From Cryptomeria japonica (taxonomy: Eukaryota > Streptophyta > Pinopsida > Cupressales > Cupressaceae), in NCBI RefSeq assembly GCF_030272615.1, contig NC_081414.1, positions 235,122,733 through 235,186,732 on the forward strand: a stretch of DNA of 64,000 bases, in the 5' to 3' direction. The notes beneath the pieces were generated by a model. It ran no database searches, was not told where the DNA came from, and saw nothing but the letters and a program-made list of their open reading frames with translations. Position numbers and translations under genes: made by a program. Shown in pieces: positions 33,249 through 46,866 of this stretch (position 1 is its first letter; each line of letters opens with the position of its first letter).

Positions 33249-34843
33249 TGCCTAGGTCATCATAAAGAGGACAAAATATTATTGAAAATAAAAATTTGGC
33301 TTCTTAAAGAAATTCTATAATCCCTATAGAACATGCAATCAACAAAGTTGTCTTGAATATTGTGCAAAATTTTAAATTAAGACGTGTGTGCAAAAATCCA
33401 ATTACACGAAGTAGAGTCTAATAAGTTAAGTATAAATTATGGAGGTTTGAGGAGACTATTACAAAAATCCACGAGTATCTTATGTTGAAGTTTTATTTTA
33501 AGTCTATGTCCAAGATTTAAAATTTATTATATTGTAAACATGACTCCATGGAATTAAAGTTATTAACTTCAAAATACAATTCTCTTTCCTTAAAAGATAT
33601 GTGTAAGCCTTTTGACATTCTTGCTTCTCACAAATCTAAGATGCATGTAATGATTCTATTTTCAAAAATTTAGTATTTAAATCATTTTGACACTATTTTT
33701 TGTTTGAAATTTGATAGAAAGTCAAGTATATTTTAGACAAATCTTGATTTTTCCATATATAAGATTAATAGAAATCTAAGTTCAGAGTTTTTTCCTCTCA
33801 AAGCTTTCTAGAGGAATTATCATTTAGTGATTCACATGATCATTCCTTCCTATTTAATTTCAAATGATTGTTTTTCTTTTATGTAGATCGATCCATGACA
33901 CCGTTATGGACACATTTTTCATTTCTATTATGGCGTGTGGTTTAAAAATGACACAACACAACACTTTTTCTATTGGTATGTATATTACACAGATATATTC
34001 AATTTCGTTGTGGCTATAAAAATTGCTGCAAGCACATATTCTTATTAGAAGACATTAGTTTTATGTTGTTGGAAGCTTAATCAACACTAAGTTGTTATGA
34101 TATACTAACTCAAAAAAGTGATGCAGACTTGATGTTGGAGATGGTAGGGATCTCAATCTTGACCATTGTTCAAGGATGAAGTTGTAGCAACAATACATAA
34201 AATATCTTGGCCATGTAAGTCTTTTTTCTTTTCTCACTGTTCTAGTTTGTTTTTGGGTAGATATTTTAATATTTTTCCATCATGTTAAGTCACAATTCTG
34301 AAATTGTATACTTATGTTTTCTCCATGCTCTCATTTGTTATTTTGCCTATGCAACACAAACTATAAAGACTAAAGACAAGTTCATGTAATTTGCATATTA
34401 CCAAGACATTATCACTTGAAAAGAGGCATCCAAAGTTCATACACTACCTAGAGTCACAACTCTAAATACACGTAAACCCAAACCCAAAAAATGGCTTTAA
34501 TCAACTACCAATGTCTCTAATAACAAACCCAAAAAAGCAATTGTAAACATTTTAATGAATATCCAACCACAGATAGATAATTAAAACCAGATCTCGCTTC
34601 TAATTATCTTGATTCACTGCCAAGTCATCAATATGCACTTATGTGTTACAATCCCATGAAAGGCTACTGCAAAACCATAACTTAAAGTAGGAAATGCCAA
34701 TGTTTATTTGAAGTGCTTAACAAGTTCACTAATATCATTTTTACGAAGAAATAACAATGTTTTTATCCTAGAAAAAAATGGTGATTGGTGATCGAGAATT
34801 TTCTAAACTAAAATGATTTTTACGATTTTAGACTTTTCGATTA
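33249..34843. other. AT-rich stretch without gene
   Basis: No coding region, RNA gene or clear repeat border was recognised here. It may be further decayed transposon sequence. Confidence 0.5.
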
Positions 34844-34848
34844 GGAAG

Positions 34849-36052
34849 TGTAAAGCAGAAAAATCGAACCCTAGTTGTTCTCCCCTCCCCAACTCCAAGG
34901 AGAGAGAAGGGAGGTCACTAGGGTTGATGGTTTTCACTTAGGAGAGACTTTACATTCAAAAGAGGGGTTGAAACCCACAAGATCCAATCCCACACAATGC
35001 AGGATTGGATTCTAAATGAGTTTCAAGGGTTAAGACATCAAGGATACCCTCTTTTGTAAAGAATATAGATAAAATGATTGAACTAGGAATGCATGTAAAG
35101 TAAGAAAGATTCTCTTATAAACAGAGATAGGGATATGGGATGAAGCTACGGACCTGGAATTAGCAGTAAAATGTCAAGACGGTGTTGTTCTGCAAATTTG
35201 AGCAAAAGTTGACGGGACGATGGCACCCGGAGTGCACACGGTCCTCCAAAAAATCCACGAAACGAAGGTGGATCTGTTCGTCTCTGCACAAGGATTCCAG
35301 ATCTTCAATTACAACCGCGTACCTGCAACCTACACACAGAAAAGAGAGGACGATTGGGGGGTTAGGGATTAGGGGTTTGCCTTTAGGTCAAACCCCGGTT
35401 TTGGAATTAACCAAGAAATGAGAATGCTGTAAATGTAAATGTTGGTAATGTAAACAAGTACTGATACCTTGTTGTAAGAATGTTTGTATTCTTACATGCG
35501 AAGGTGTAATGTATGTTGTATGTTGTATGTGTTGTAAGTGATCTCCTCTTCAATGGTTGAATCCTTGTCTTGAATGCAACACTTAGCCTTGAATGGAGAC
35601 TTAGAATGCTCAATTGCTTGAAGGAATACTTGAATGCTTGAATGTTTGAATGTTTGAATATCGCTTCCGCGTCTTGCCCTTGCTTCTTTCCTTCCTCCCT
35701 CCTTTCTAGGAGAGGAAAAGTAGTTTATATACTTGTCAATTAGGGTTGAGAGACTGATTTTTCTGACCTTAGGCCGACCTAGAAACATTATTTTCCAATT
35801 TGCAAACTTCAAGACCCGATGCCCAAAAGGAGATCGGGCCCAAAATAGGGCCAGGACCAGGGCGCTGGGCGCCATGGTCCCACCTCCCGGGACAGCAGGG
35901 TGCAAGGAGGGATCATGCCAAGGTGCAGAAAAATGCAGTTTTTGATGTCACAAGCAGGTTTCGGGGTCTCCATTCAGGTTCAACGTTGCGCCGCCATCGT
36001 GAAGACCCAAATGCAGTCGAAATTGCAAGTGTCGCAATTTTAGGACGCTACA
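34849..36052 (-). repeat. Solo LTR, minus orientation, with target duplication GGAAG
   Basis: On the minus strand it starts TGTAGCGTCCTAAAATTG at 36052 and ends GCTTTACA at 34849. GGAAG at 34844-34848 and at 36053-36057 forms a perfect 5-bp duplication. No internal region is present, so it most likely arose by LTR-LTR recombination. A minus-strand TATA box (AGTATATAAACT) lies at about 35738-35727. It shares no visible sequence with the LTRs of elements 1 or 2. The GC-rich part (35800-36000) yields chance ORFs on both strands. Confidence 0.85.
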
Positions 36053-36057
36053 GGAAG

Positions 36058-37130
36058 TTTTGAAATCAAGCATTTTCTCAACGTGTGAAGAACATGGTTT
36101 TCCCTATGATGTAGATTTTCTTTTTTCAAGAGGGATATTCCATAGCTATGATAACTTTCTCAAACAAGGTGGTGTGCTAATTTACATGGCATTTTCATTT
36201 CATGTCAGGATTGAAAACGTAAATAGAATGGCAAAAATAGAAAACAAAAACTTTGTATAATTCAAAAATAAAATTGTAGCACATAACATAAATAAGAGGT
36301 GGCCAACAGTTTGAATAGTTAGAAATTGTTATACAAAAACTGCCAGAACAAAGAAACAAAAATGGAAACTAAACTAAACTAAACAATTTTGATGTATTTA
36401 TTGTAAAGTTGAATGATTGTAAAGATCTGTATGTCATTTATCTTAATGTAACCTTGGATGCTTTTAATATTTATAAGTCATAATTCTGTGAAATCATCAA
36501 AATCAATTCCCAAGATCTTTGGATGTGCTAAAAATTTGCACAAGCTTTGTATCTCTTTTAGTATGAGAGGTTCAAACTTATGACATGATGCCCAGACAGT
36601 TGAAATATAAACTATTCGGTGTTTAGCTGAAGTAAAATGTGTGGGGTCATAGAAACCCCTCCGCACCCCCTTGAGGATTAGAAATCAATAAGGTTAGGAA
36701 TCTATGTGCAAGTCAAGTTCTCAAGGGTGAATTCATGACAACCATTCCTTATTAATTCAATATATGGAGAGAAATTAGTTTTCTTGCTATGACACAACAC
36801 AAGGCCTAATAATAAAATTAATTTTAATTAAATGACATTCTTAAAATATCCCTTATATACATAGAATAATTTCATTTGATAATCTTAAACTTTATAATCG
36901 TTGGAGTTGAAATAATTTTTTTAACCTTTTTGTTTTCAATCTATGGAAAATAACACTTAACAATTTTGTTTTTAAATAAAATAAGGTGATCATTTAATAT
37001 TAAATTTCTTTAACTTATAACTAATTGTTCCAATACTAAAATTACCAAATTTCAAACTATGTAAATGGCTTAATCTTTAATTGTTTGTCTTATTGATTAT
37101 ATACCTTAACATTGTCTATTTTAACTAGCA
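36058..37130. other. AT-rich stretch without gene
   Basis: A 62-codon minus frame at 36478-36666 is the only notable ORF and is not recognisable. No repeat structure was seen. Confidence 0.5.
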
Positions 37131-37295
37131 TATACACCTTAAATTTTATTTTAATCTATATAAAATACGTCGAGAGATATCCTTCTAGAGGCACCTATTT
37201 TTAATCAATTTGACACCCTAAAGTCAAATAGGCGCCTCGAGAAGGATATCTCTCAGCGTATTTGATATAAATTAAATTAAAATTTAAGGTGTATA
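37131..37295. repeat. Foldback element: 70-bp inverted repeats, 25-nt loop
   Basis: The left arm (37131-37200) and right arm (37226-37295) are reverse complements with 7 mismatches in 70. Both outer ends are TATACACCTTAAATTTTA-like, and the inner part contains the 15-bp perfect stretch GAGAGATATCCTTCT. It could be a MITE-like foldback transposon or a hairpin RNA source. A partial relative of the outer arm (AATTAAAATTTAAGGTATAC) lies at about 63100-63175, again with an inverted partner. Confidence 0.8.
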
Positions 37296-37495
37296 TGGCA
37301 ACATAGAAAACATAAAATAAATCAATATATAATTATATAGTATCTTTTTATTAAAATAAATTATATTATTATATTAATACGTAGAGATATATTAAATTTT
37401 ATATTTCTATTTAGACTATTTTTAATAGCATAGATGTGTTGCAAGATCAAAGCAAATACTTAAATCCGAGATATATTAAACTTTATTTAATCACA

Positions 37496-40400
37496 AGTAT
37501 TATGGTTATGGTCAATGTTAGGGTTAAGGTTAGTGTTATGGTCGGCGTTAAAGTTTACATCATGGTTCGGGTTAGATTTATGATTGGGGTTTGGTTTTAC
37601 CGTTAGGGTTATGATTATGTTTAGGGGTTATATCATGGTTAGGGTTAGCATCAGCGTTAGGGTTTTCTTTTGGTTTAGGATTATGGTTAATGTTAGGGTT
37701 TAGGATTACGATTAGAAATATGGTTCTAAGGTTAGGGTTAGGGTTATGGTTACAAATATGTTTAGGGTTTACATCAAACTTAGGGTTAGGGTAAGCATAA
37801 TTACAATTAGAGTTAGGGTTAGAATTATAATTGGGGGTATGGTTAGGATTAGAATTTGGTGTATGGTTATGTTTTGGATCATGGTTAAGGTTAACATTGT
37901 GATCAAGGTTAAGGTTTAAATCTTGCTTAGAGTTATGATTAGGGTTAGGGTTTAGGATTAGGATTATGATAATGGGTAGGTTGTATATCATAGTTAGGGT
38001 TAGCATCAACGTTAGGGTTTGGTTTAGGATTAGGATTAGGGTTAGGGTTTGGGTTTATGGTTACAGTTAGGATTATGGTTAGGGTTAAGGTTTTGTTTTA
38101 AGGTTAAGTTTATGGTTAGAGTTTAGTGTTGGGGTTACAATTATGTTTAGGGTTTACATCAAAGTTAGGGTTAGAATTAGGGTCATGGTTCAATTACATT
38201 AAGGTTAGGGTTAAATTAGTATTAAAGTTCAATTAGGATCAGGGTTTGGGCTAGATTAAGGTTAGGAATAGGTTAGGATCAAAGTTCAATTTGGGTTAGG
38301 GTTATGTTTAGGGCAGGATTATTGTTTGGGTTAGGGTTTAGGATCATGGTTAGGTTAGGGTTAGGGTTAGGATTATGATAAGGGTTATGGTTAAGTTTAT
38401 TGTTTATATCATGATTGGCGTTAAGGTTAGATTTAGGATTATGGTTAAGATTAGGGTTAGGGTTATTATTAGGATTATGTCTAGGGTTAGGGTTAAGGTT
38501 ATGATTAGGGTTATGATTCAAGTTAGGGTCATAATTAATACCGTGGTTAGAGTTAGGTTTAGGCTTAAGGTTAGGGTTCAAGGATTATGGTTAGGGCTTA
38601 CGACTAAGGATAGGGTTAGGGTTATGGTTTGGGTTAGGGTTTAGGGTTAGGATTAGGAATATGAATAGGATTTACTCTTACGATGAGGGATGGGTTTTGG
38701 GATATGGTAATGGTTAGGGTTTGGGTTAGGGTTATGGCTAGAGTTAGGGTAAGGGTTAGGGATAGGGTTAGGGTTAACGTAAAGGATAGGGTTACGGTTA
38801 GGATTGGGATTTAGATCATGGTTAAGAGTTAGTGTTAGGATTAATATTAGGGTTTACATCATCGCTAGGGTTAAGGGTTGGTGTTAGGGTTAAGGTTAAT
38901 ATTAGGGATAGGTTTAGGGTTAGGGTTAGGAATATGGTTAGGGTTAGAATTCATGGTCAAAGTTAGGAATATGGTTAGGGTTAGGGTTTCTATCATACTT
39001 AGGGATATTGTTTGTCTCAAGTTAACGTCATTGTTAGGGTCAAGTTAATAATTAGTGTTAGGGTTAGGTTTAGGGTTTGGATTATGGTTAGGTTTGGGGT
39101 TAAGATTATGGTAAGGGTTAACATCATGGTTAGGTTAAGTTAACAATTATAGTTAGGGTTAGATTTAGTGTTTGGATTATGATCAAGTTTAGGGTTAAGA
39201 TTAATGTTTCAGATTAGATTTAGGGTTATGGTTAGGGTGAGGTTTTAGATTTAGAGCTAAGGTTTATTGTTAGGGTTAGGGTTTAGGATTATGTTTAGGC
39301 TAGCATTAGGATTGGGGTTAAAGTTAGGATTATTATTAGTGTTTAGGGTTATAGTTAGGATTATGGTTGGTGTTAGGGTTGGGGTTAGGATTATGGTTAG
39401 CCTTAGGGTTAGGGTTGTGGTTAGGATAGTGGCTCAGGTTAGGGGTAGGGTTAGGGTTAGGGTTAGGGTATAGTGTTAGGATTAGGGTTAGATTTTGGGG
39501 TCTAGTTAGGATTAGACTTTAGGATTATGGTTAGAGTTATGATTTAGGATTATGGTTAAGGTTTATATCATAGTTAGGTTTAGATTAATGGATAGGGTTA
39601 GACTTAACTTTAGGGTTAGGTTTTATCTTGGAGATAGATTCAAGGTTAGAGTTAGGGTTAGGATTTATGATTAGTGTTATAATTAGAGATATAATTTAAT
39701 TTAGGGGTAGAGTTGGGGTTATTTTTTATATCATGGTTATGGTATGTTTTAACGGTTACTATTAGGATTAATATTAGGGTTTACACCATGGTTACGGTTA
39801 GGTTTAGTGTTAGGGTTATGGTTAGGATTTACATCATGAATAGGGTTATTATTAGGGTTAGGGCATAGGATTAGGGTTATTGTTAGGATTAGGGTTTAAT
39901 TATATGGCTAGAGTTAAGTTTATGGTTAGGTCATGGTTGGCATTCAATTAGAGGGATTAGGGTTAAGGGTTAAGGTTATAGTTAATTAGATTTAGGGTTC
40001 AATTACGATTAAGATTTGATTATGGTAACAATTTAATTATAGTTAGGGTTAGGATCAGAGTTCAATTAAGATCAAGGTATAGAGTAGATTAGGGTTTAGG
40101 ATAGATTAGAATTAGAGTTTAATTAGGATTAAATAGTTCAATTAGGGTTGGGTTTAAGTTGAGGGATACGATCCAATTGTGGTTATTTTAGGGTTCAAGT
40201 TGTAATTAGAAATTAATTGTACAGTTATAGTAAAGTTTAAGGTTAGTTTATAATTAGGTTTCAATTAGTGTTAAGGTTTAGTTTGGGGTTATGACTCAAT
40301 CATAATTAGATGAGGGTTGAAGTTATAGGTAGTGTTTAATTCTCTAGGGTTATACTTAAGTTTAGGGTTAGGTTTTAAGTTGGTAAGATTAGGTTCAATG

Positions 40401-40640
40401 TTAATATTAGGGTATAATTAGGGTAAATATTGAAGGATAATGCTCAAGGCAAAGGCTGAGGCTCCATTAAAATTAGTGGGAGCATTATGGCTAGGGTTCC
40501 ATTATGAATAGAGTTAGTACTACAATTCAATTAGAGTTTAATTAGGGTTATAATTAGTTTTAGGGTTCAAATAGGGTTAAAGTTCAATTATGGTTAGATT
40601 AGGGTTCAAGTTGTAAGTGGGGTTAATTTTTTCTCCTTTT
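37496..40640 (+). repeat. Telomere-like degenerate TTAGGG block 1
   Basis: About 3.1 kb of GGTTAGGGTTAG-type sequence, G-rich strand on plus throughout, with local perfect runs of the hexamer TTAGGG (for example near 39445-39470). A second word, TTTACATCATGGTTAGGG and variants, recurs more than a dozen times. Toward the right the words AATTAGGGTTCAATTA dominate. All ORFs here are repeat artefacts. Confidence 0.9.
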
Positions 40641-43600
40641 TTCAATTTATGAAATAAATAGCTTTAAAGTTTGTTCTAATAAAATAAATACATTTTAAAA
40701 TAGCTTAAACTTTATTTTAATTAAAATAATCTTATTAATATAAATTTAAAATCTTATTAACTTTTTGTTTTAATGATAATATTAGGTTTAGAGTTTCTAG
40801 AAAACTATTTTAAAGGAACTAATTTTTTTAATTTTGATACAAAAAAATTGAAATTTTTATTAATATATAATAAAATATTCAAACTCAACTAAGAGATAAA
40901 TGAGATATAAATAGAAAAATCACATCTATATGATATTTTTTAAATATTTGCGAATGCATGGAACTTTGATTTTTTTAATTTAGAAACATTATATTTTTAT
41001 GATTAAACTTTAGAAACATAATTTTTTCTATTTTTTTAAATTGAAAATAAAATTATATACCATTTTATTCTTTCTATATGTAATTTTGATTTTTTGAATT
41101 TAGAAACTTTATATTTTTATGATTGAAATATAGAAACAAAAGCAAAAAAAATCTTTTTGATATTTCTAAATATACCAAATAAATTTAAATTATAAAATTA
41201 AATTATTTTTTAAAATTTATAAATAAATAAACAATCAATTGTAGAATAAATTTAAGACTAAAATCTAGGTATGAATACAAAATTTCTATTTTTTAAATGA
41301 ATCATCAATCTTTTAGAATAAATTTAAAACTAAAATCTAGATATAAATACAACCTTTCTATATTTTTGCTAAACAACATAGAAGACATTAAAAGACATTA
41401 GATCTAAAATATTAAAGTGAAATGACTATGTATATTAATTTCTAGAAAGAAGTAGTACTTAAACAATTGAGATATATTGAAACTTTCAATCTTTTTAATT
41501 TATTTGGGTTTAATGGAGCTTATGGAGAATGCCAAAAATGATGCTTATAAGGCATGTATTCTCTCAATGCATGTTGTTATACAAAGCTCAAGATAGGAAA
41601 AATGTATTTGAGGTTTAATGGAGCTTATGGAAGATCCAAAAATGACGCTTATATCTTGTAGTAATGTTACAACAAATCAAAACAAAACAATCAAATTTCA
41701 CATTCTAAAATTTCAATTCCATTTTTATCTACTTGAATGAGAATAAGATCTATTGTTGCCTCCCTTTCTACATTCATGTACACTAAAAAGAACAAAACTT
41801 GTCTCTGTTTGAGAATGATTTTAGATCCTAGTAAAGTTATATGAACTGCAATCTATCTTCTTGGCAAAATAGCTAAATCCCAATAACCATTGTTCACTGA
41901 ACAATTAGAAAAAAATTAAAAATTTCAACAAAGATAGGAGAACTGTCTATGTATAGATTCAAAATAAAACTCTTGTTGGGAATCATTTTAAGAGAGGAAT
42001 TGTATTCTTCCTTCAGAAAATTCTGAGCAACTTCATTCAACATTCCCATCTCATCATTTGATGGTGTGCCCTGATCGCTATAGTGATTGGTGCATTTGAT
42101 TTCCTACTATGGTGTCCAACGCAGATATCTACTCCAAAAATTTCAATTTGTTTTTTCTTTCAAACATTCAAAACCTCAACAGACAAAGGAAACAAGATGT
42201 AAGTTGTTGGCTTTTAGCAAATTCACACAAAATTCTGAAAATAAGAAATCGAAAATGAATGAAATTCATTAATAGCAGACTTCTATGTATTTAAAGGTGG
42301 GATGCTCTGTTTTTTTAACAGATTTTCTTTTGTTGCAGCTGAAATAAAAACAATACAATAGCTAATTAAATACAATGTCACTGCCTTGGAAAAGCATTTG
42401 TAATATTTTTCATGCATCGCACAGCTCTCTGAAAACTGGCAGATTAACATCAAAACCAAAAATACATTACTCTTTAAGCACAACATGCATGTATCGTGCT
42501 TTATTCGCTAGATAAGCAAAGCCCTAAACTGAATAAGCCAGTATGCTGTGAAACGTTACCGGTTGCCATCCGTCCCTTTGCGTTTGTATTTATGTATAAT
42601 TCATTGAGCAGCGTTCATTAAATGCGTTTGAAACGGTTAGAAGAGCATGCAGGTTCTTGTTTGTGACTATAGAATACAATGCCAGCTCCTTTTACTTCGA
42701 CAATAATTTAAATGCTTGTTATTTTCATGCATGACAGAAATTAAAAAAAAAAAAAATTCTTACACCGTTAATCATGATGACCTCCTATTGATACCATTGT
42801 AGGTTACGCATCTCAATATAATAATTATTAATTTATTATGAAAATAATTCTATTTTTTTTTCAATTTATTAATACAAAATTACTTTATGTTATGAAAATG
42901 ATTTTGTTATATCAATTCCTATCTATTTAATAAAATATGAAAACCTCCATTCTATATTCTAAATTAAATTCTAATAAGAAAGTGATTTTATTATAATTTC
43001 TAATTATTTTATAGAGTAAAATATAGAAACTTTGTATCTATATTCTATAAACAAAATTACATTCTATATAGAAATGATTTATTATCATTTTAGATAAAAT
43101 ATAGAAACTTCCATTCTACTAAACAAAAATTATGGGAAAGATTTGTTTAATGTAATTGATGTGATAGTAGCCCTGGAAAAATCATTTATTAAACATAAAT
43201 TATAATAATATTGTTATTCTGTAATTTTGACATTAATCCTATTGATTTATTATATATGCAAATGATATATCAGATTTCTAACTTTTTTCTTTTCTCTTTG
43301 TATAAACATCTTGCATTAAAAGGACATAAACTAATTTAAAATAATTTAATAATTTAATTTTCTTTCCCTTATTATAGAATTAAATTTTATTTTATTTTAA
43401 GTTTTCTTTCAATTTGATTCTAAAATTGAAATATGTTGCGTTGAATATGAAAAGGGTGAGGACTGGGATATTTCCCACTAGCAAACTTTGGGAAGTGTAA
43501 AATATTCTACATTTTATACTAATACTAAAGTCAACAAATTACCTATTTTATGTAAGAAAGAACTTATAGTATTTTAAATTTTCTTCCACTTTTCCTTATA

Positions 43601-45286
43601 AGTAATGGATAGTTTAAGAGAACTTTTCCTTTTTTCATATTAATAAAATATCAAATATGTGTACAATAGACTATCTTAAACATGAGCCTTAAAAAGCACA
43701 AAATAAAGTATGATAAATCTACTTTATTTTTAGAAAGGTATACTTTAAGTTATTATTTTTAATTCAATTTATAAAATAAGTTGTCTCTAATTTATTTTTA
43801 AATATGTTAATTTAGTTTATAAATTAAAAAAATATGAAAAACATTTATATGTATTTTAAATAGAATAATAATAATAGAAGTTCTATTATTTTCTTAACTC
43901 AATTTTATCTTTTTAATTTATTTTTCCTAAAAATTAATTTTTATGTTCTTTGAATTTACGCTACCATTATAAAAATTAACGTAATAATTACAAATTTCTT
44001 ACAAGTTATAGTCAAATTTTTTTCCCATGCAAATAAATAATTTTAAAGAGACAAACAAGACCAATTTTATACAAATGAAAGCTAGCTACAATTTGTTCAT
44101 TACTGGGTCCAATAGAAAATTTAACCAATAGAACAACAAAGGCATGCCATAAAAAAAGAAGAATCATCTGTGCCAGCATCATATAGTATGTTCATTCTTA
44201 AAATATGGGATAAAAAACATCTTATTTGTATTTACATTTTCATTTGAACAACACCCAGAAGTTCTACATTCAAAAAAATGTCATCACTCCAATCTATTAA
44301 AAAAAAGAACTATCAACATACAAAAGAAATGGTAGACCATGCAATCACTTTAGTCTCAAGACTATTATATTTCAAATGGGAGAACATAGAAAGATAATAT
44401 CTCTTCCTAGAATTTACAAATAACTTCCATTATGTATTAAAGAATCAATGATGACTATTGTTCTCATGATAAATACCTCAATCGGTGCTCTAGCAAATGG
44501 AATGAAGGAGAGTATATTGAGTATATTGTTCAAATGGATAGCCAGTAACTTGTTCACCAAACCATCTTAAATAATGTAAATATAAGGAAGACTTCCTCTT
44601 CTAATTAAAAATAAAATAATAGAAATAAGGAAAACTTGCAAATTATGCAACTTCTCTTTAGTTAACAATAATATTAATAAGGAAAGATTACAATTTGCAT
44701 AAAATAAAAATGTATATTACTCCAAGCTAACTGGATTAAGTATAAAATATTTGGTTGATAAAGAAAACTTGGATTATAAATAAGGAAAACTTGCAAATTA
44801 TGCAGAGTAATATTAATAAGGAAAACTTAGATTATAAATAAGGAAAACTTGCAAATATGAAACTTCTCTTCTAATTAAGAGTAATGTTAGTAAAAACATC
44901 TTGCAATTTTCATAAAATAAATCCCTGTATTAGGATTTAGTATAAATTAATTAGTTAGTAAGGAAAACTTACAATCTTTATGAAATTGCAAGCCAATTGG
45001 ATTAAGTATAAGTTGAACTTTAAAAAAACAACTAAAATATAGTAGAATTGCTTGTATATGAAAAGTTATCTTTCAAAAGAAATTTATTTCTATTTTATTG
45101 AGTATTGCTACTATTTTGGGTTGCATAGAAACCACACTTTTTTAAGCTTCAGTTTCTTTTTAATGCATTGACATGTATTTAATAAAAAAGTTTTAGTTAC
45201 ATAATCTGGTAATAATATTGTAAAACAAAATTTAAATTTAAATAATATAGATTATACTTTTTTAAAAATATTTCATACTTGTCATA
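40641..45286. other. AT-rich stretch without recognisable gene
   Basis: No coding region is supported. 41508-41550 and 41612-41655 are two copies of a GTTTAATGGAGCTTATGGA segment. 44500-45000 contains several copies of AATAAGGAAAACTTGCAAATTATGC (44625, 44780, 44835 region). A run of 14 A lies near 42745. ORFs at 42087-42486 give no recognisable protein. Confidence 0.5.
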
Positions 45287-45293
45287 AACGGCT

Positions 45294-46270
45294 ATGTCAT
45301 CGCACAGGAGATTGGGGTTGCAACCCAAAGAGTTCAAGGATTTCAGGCAGAATGACAAGCATAGATTCTTTGTGAATCATGGGTTCAGCGCATGGACGAA
45401 ACCTAAGTGGGCTTGGGAGGATCATAACAAAGTGTCGGGGTTTGGTACAGATGCAAGGACACACTGTAGATGGAGAAAGGATTTTCCTTGACCCAGAAGT
45501 GATCATCACTACAACCTCAATATTCGTAGTTCCAATACGGCAAGTGCCAAGATGAACTGGCAGAAGATCTGTGAAAAGGAATGGAAGCCGAAGAATATTC
45601 CTAGATTGGAGCCGATAGAAAAGGTAAAAGCTAAACTAGTGGAATCCCAAAAGTTGTCCTTCTTTCTGGATTGCAAAAGTTGGAATGATTCAGTGGCATT
45701 TTTTAAAGATGGGAGTTTTTTTTATTAAATGCTTTAGGGACTGGTCGGCTGTGTGTCGTATTAAGAAATGGTGTGAGGAGAAGTGGCCCTTTAGTGTGGA
45801 GATTAAGATGATGCCAAATGGCCTTTTTCTAGTCATTACAGAAAATAACAAAGACAAGAATTGGGTTCTTAATAATAGGCCTCGTTTCTTAGGAGGCAGA
45901 GGTATTTACATCAGAGATTGGGAACCAAACTTCAATCCTATTAAGGCCTTTGTGGAAGATATCCCTGTCTGGTTGAGACTATATAATCTTCCAAGGGATT
46001 ATTGGAATGAGGAGATATTCCAAATGATTGGGAATAAATTAGGGTTCTATCTCAAATCGGATGAAGCTATTGAAAAGGAAGATTTTAGCTCGTACGCAAG
46101 AATCTATGTTGGTTGGAAGCCTCATTTCCCACTACTAGCATGGATAAAAATAAATACAAATGTGGGTTGTTGGTTGCAATAGATTGAGGTTGAAGATCAA
46201 CTGGAAAAGTGTTTGGTGTGTAACAAGGATGGACATTCGGAGGAGGTCTACTTGATAGGTTCTAAGGGAA
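45294..46270 (+). pseudogene. LINE A ORF1 (DUF4283 and zinc knuckle)
   Basis: The frame at 45294-45491 and its broken continuation to 45720 give the N-terminal part. 45685-46182 holds a clear DUF4283 domain: GLFLVITENNKDKNWVL, then YIRDWEPNFNPIKA, PVWLRLYNLPRDYW and YARIYV. After a stop a zinc knuckle CLVCNKDGH follows near 46210, with Tyr where the last Cys is expected. ORF1 proteins of plant L1 elements bind RNA in the LINE particle. At least one frameshift (near 45720) and several stops are present. Confidence 0.7.
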
Positions 46271-46866
46271 AGTTAGTTGTCCTCACTGGAAGATAGAGTG
46301 ACACAATTTGGTGGGGTGAATAAGGAGCCAAGCCAAGCACATACATTGGATGTTGGGGCTTCAGCTTCTCTAGTGCCAGAGAAGGGGGACTTTGGACCAA
46401 TTGTAGGAAATTTACAAATGGATGACAAGGAAGGAGGGATGCAGTTTGCAAATCAGTTGGATTCCACACAATTAATGGAAGAAGCCCTAAATAAGGTTGA
46501 AGCTGCTATAAATGTACTTGATGCGAGTATTGAAGGATCCTAGAAGGTTAGACACACAAAATGTGAACGGTTGCAAGAATAGGTGCAGTGTGCCAACTTG
46601 GTTAATGAAACATGGACTCGGTCAGGTGAAGGTGGAGAAGTTACTGCTTGGGAAGATGAGGAGGAAGATTGGGGAGCTTTTGATGAAGAGGACATTATGG
46701 AGAGTCAGACCATCTAGCAGTCTTATTCTTAACTTGACAAAGCTGATATAGGTGAAAAGAAGTCCAGGGGACGGAAACTTAACAGAATCCAAATTGCAAT
46801 GGCTGGGAATGCTAAAGGTCAATCCAAACTTTCAGTAGGGAAGGTAGGCCCCCTTCCTGAAGGAAA

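Noticed and set aside
35492-35905. 137-codon minus ORF with basic and Ser-rich sequence
   Set aside because: It lies wholly inside the solo LTR and has no recognisable domain.
37578-39473. ORFs rich in Asn-Pro or Arg-Val in the telomere-like blocks
   Set aside because: They are translations of degenerate TTAGGG repeats.
37496-40640. A true chromosome end
   Set aside because: The repeats are degenerate, internal and flanked by LINE and other sequence on both sides.
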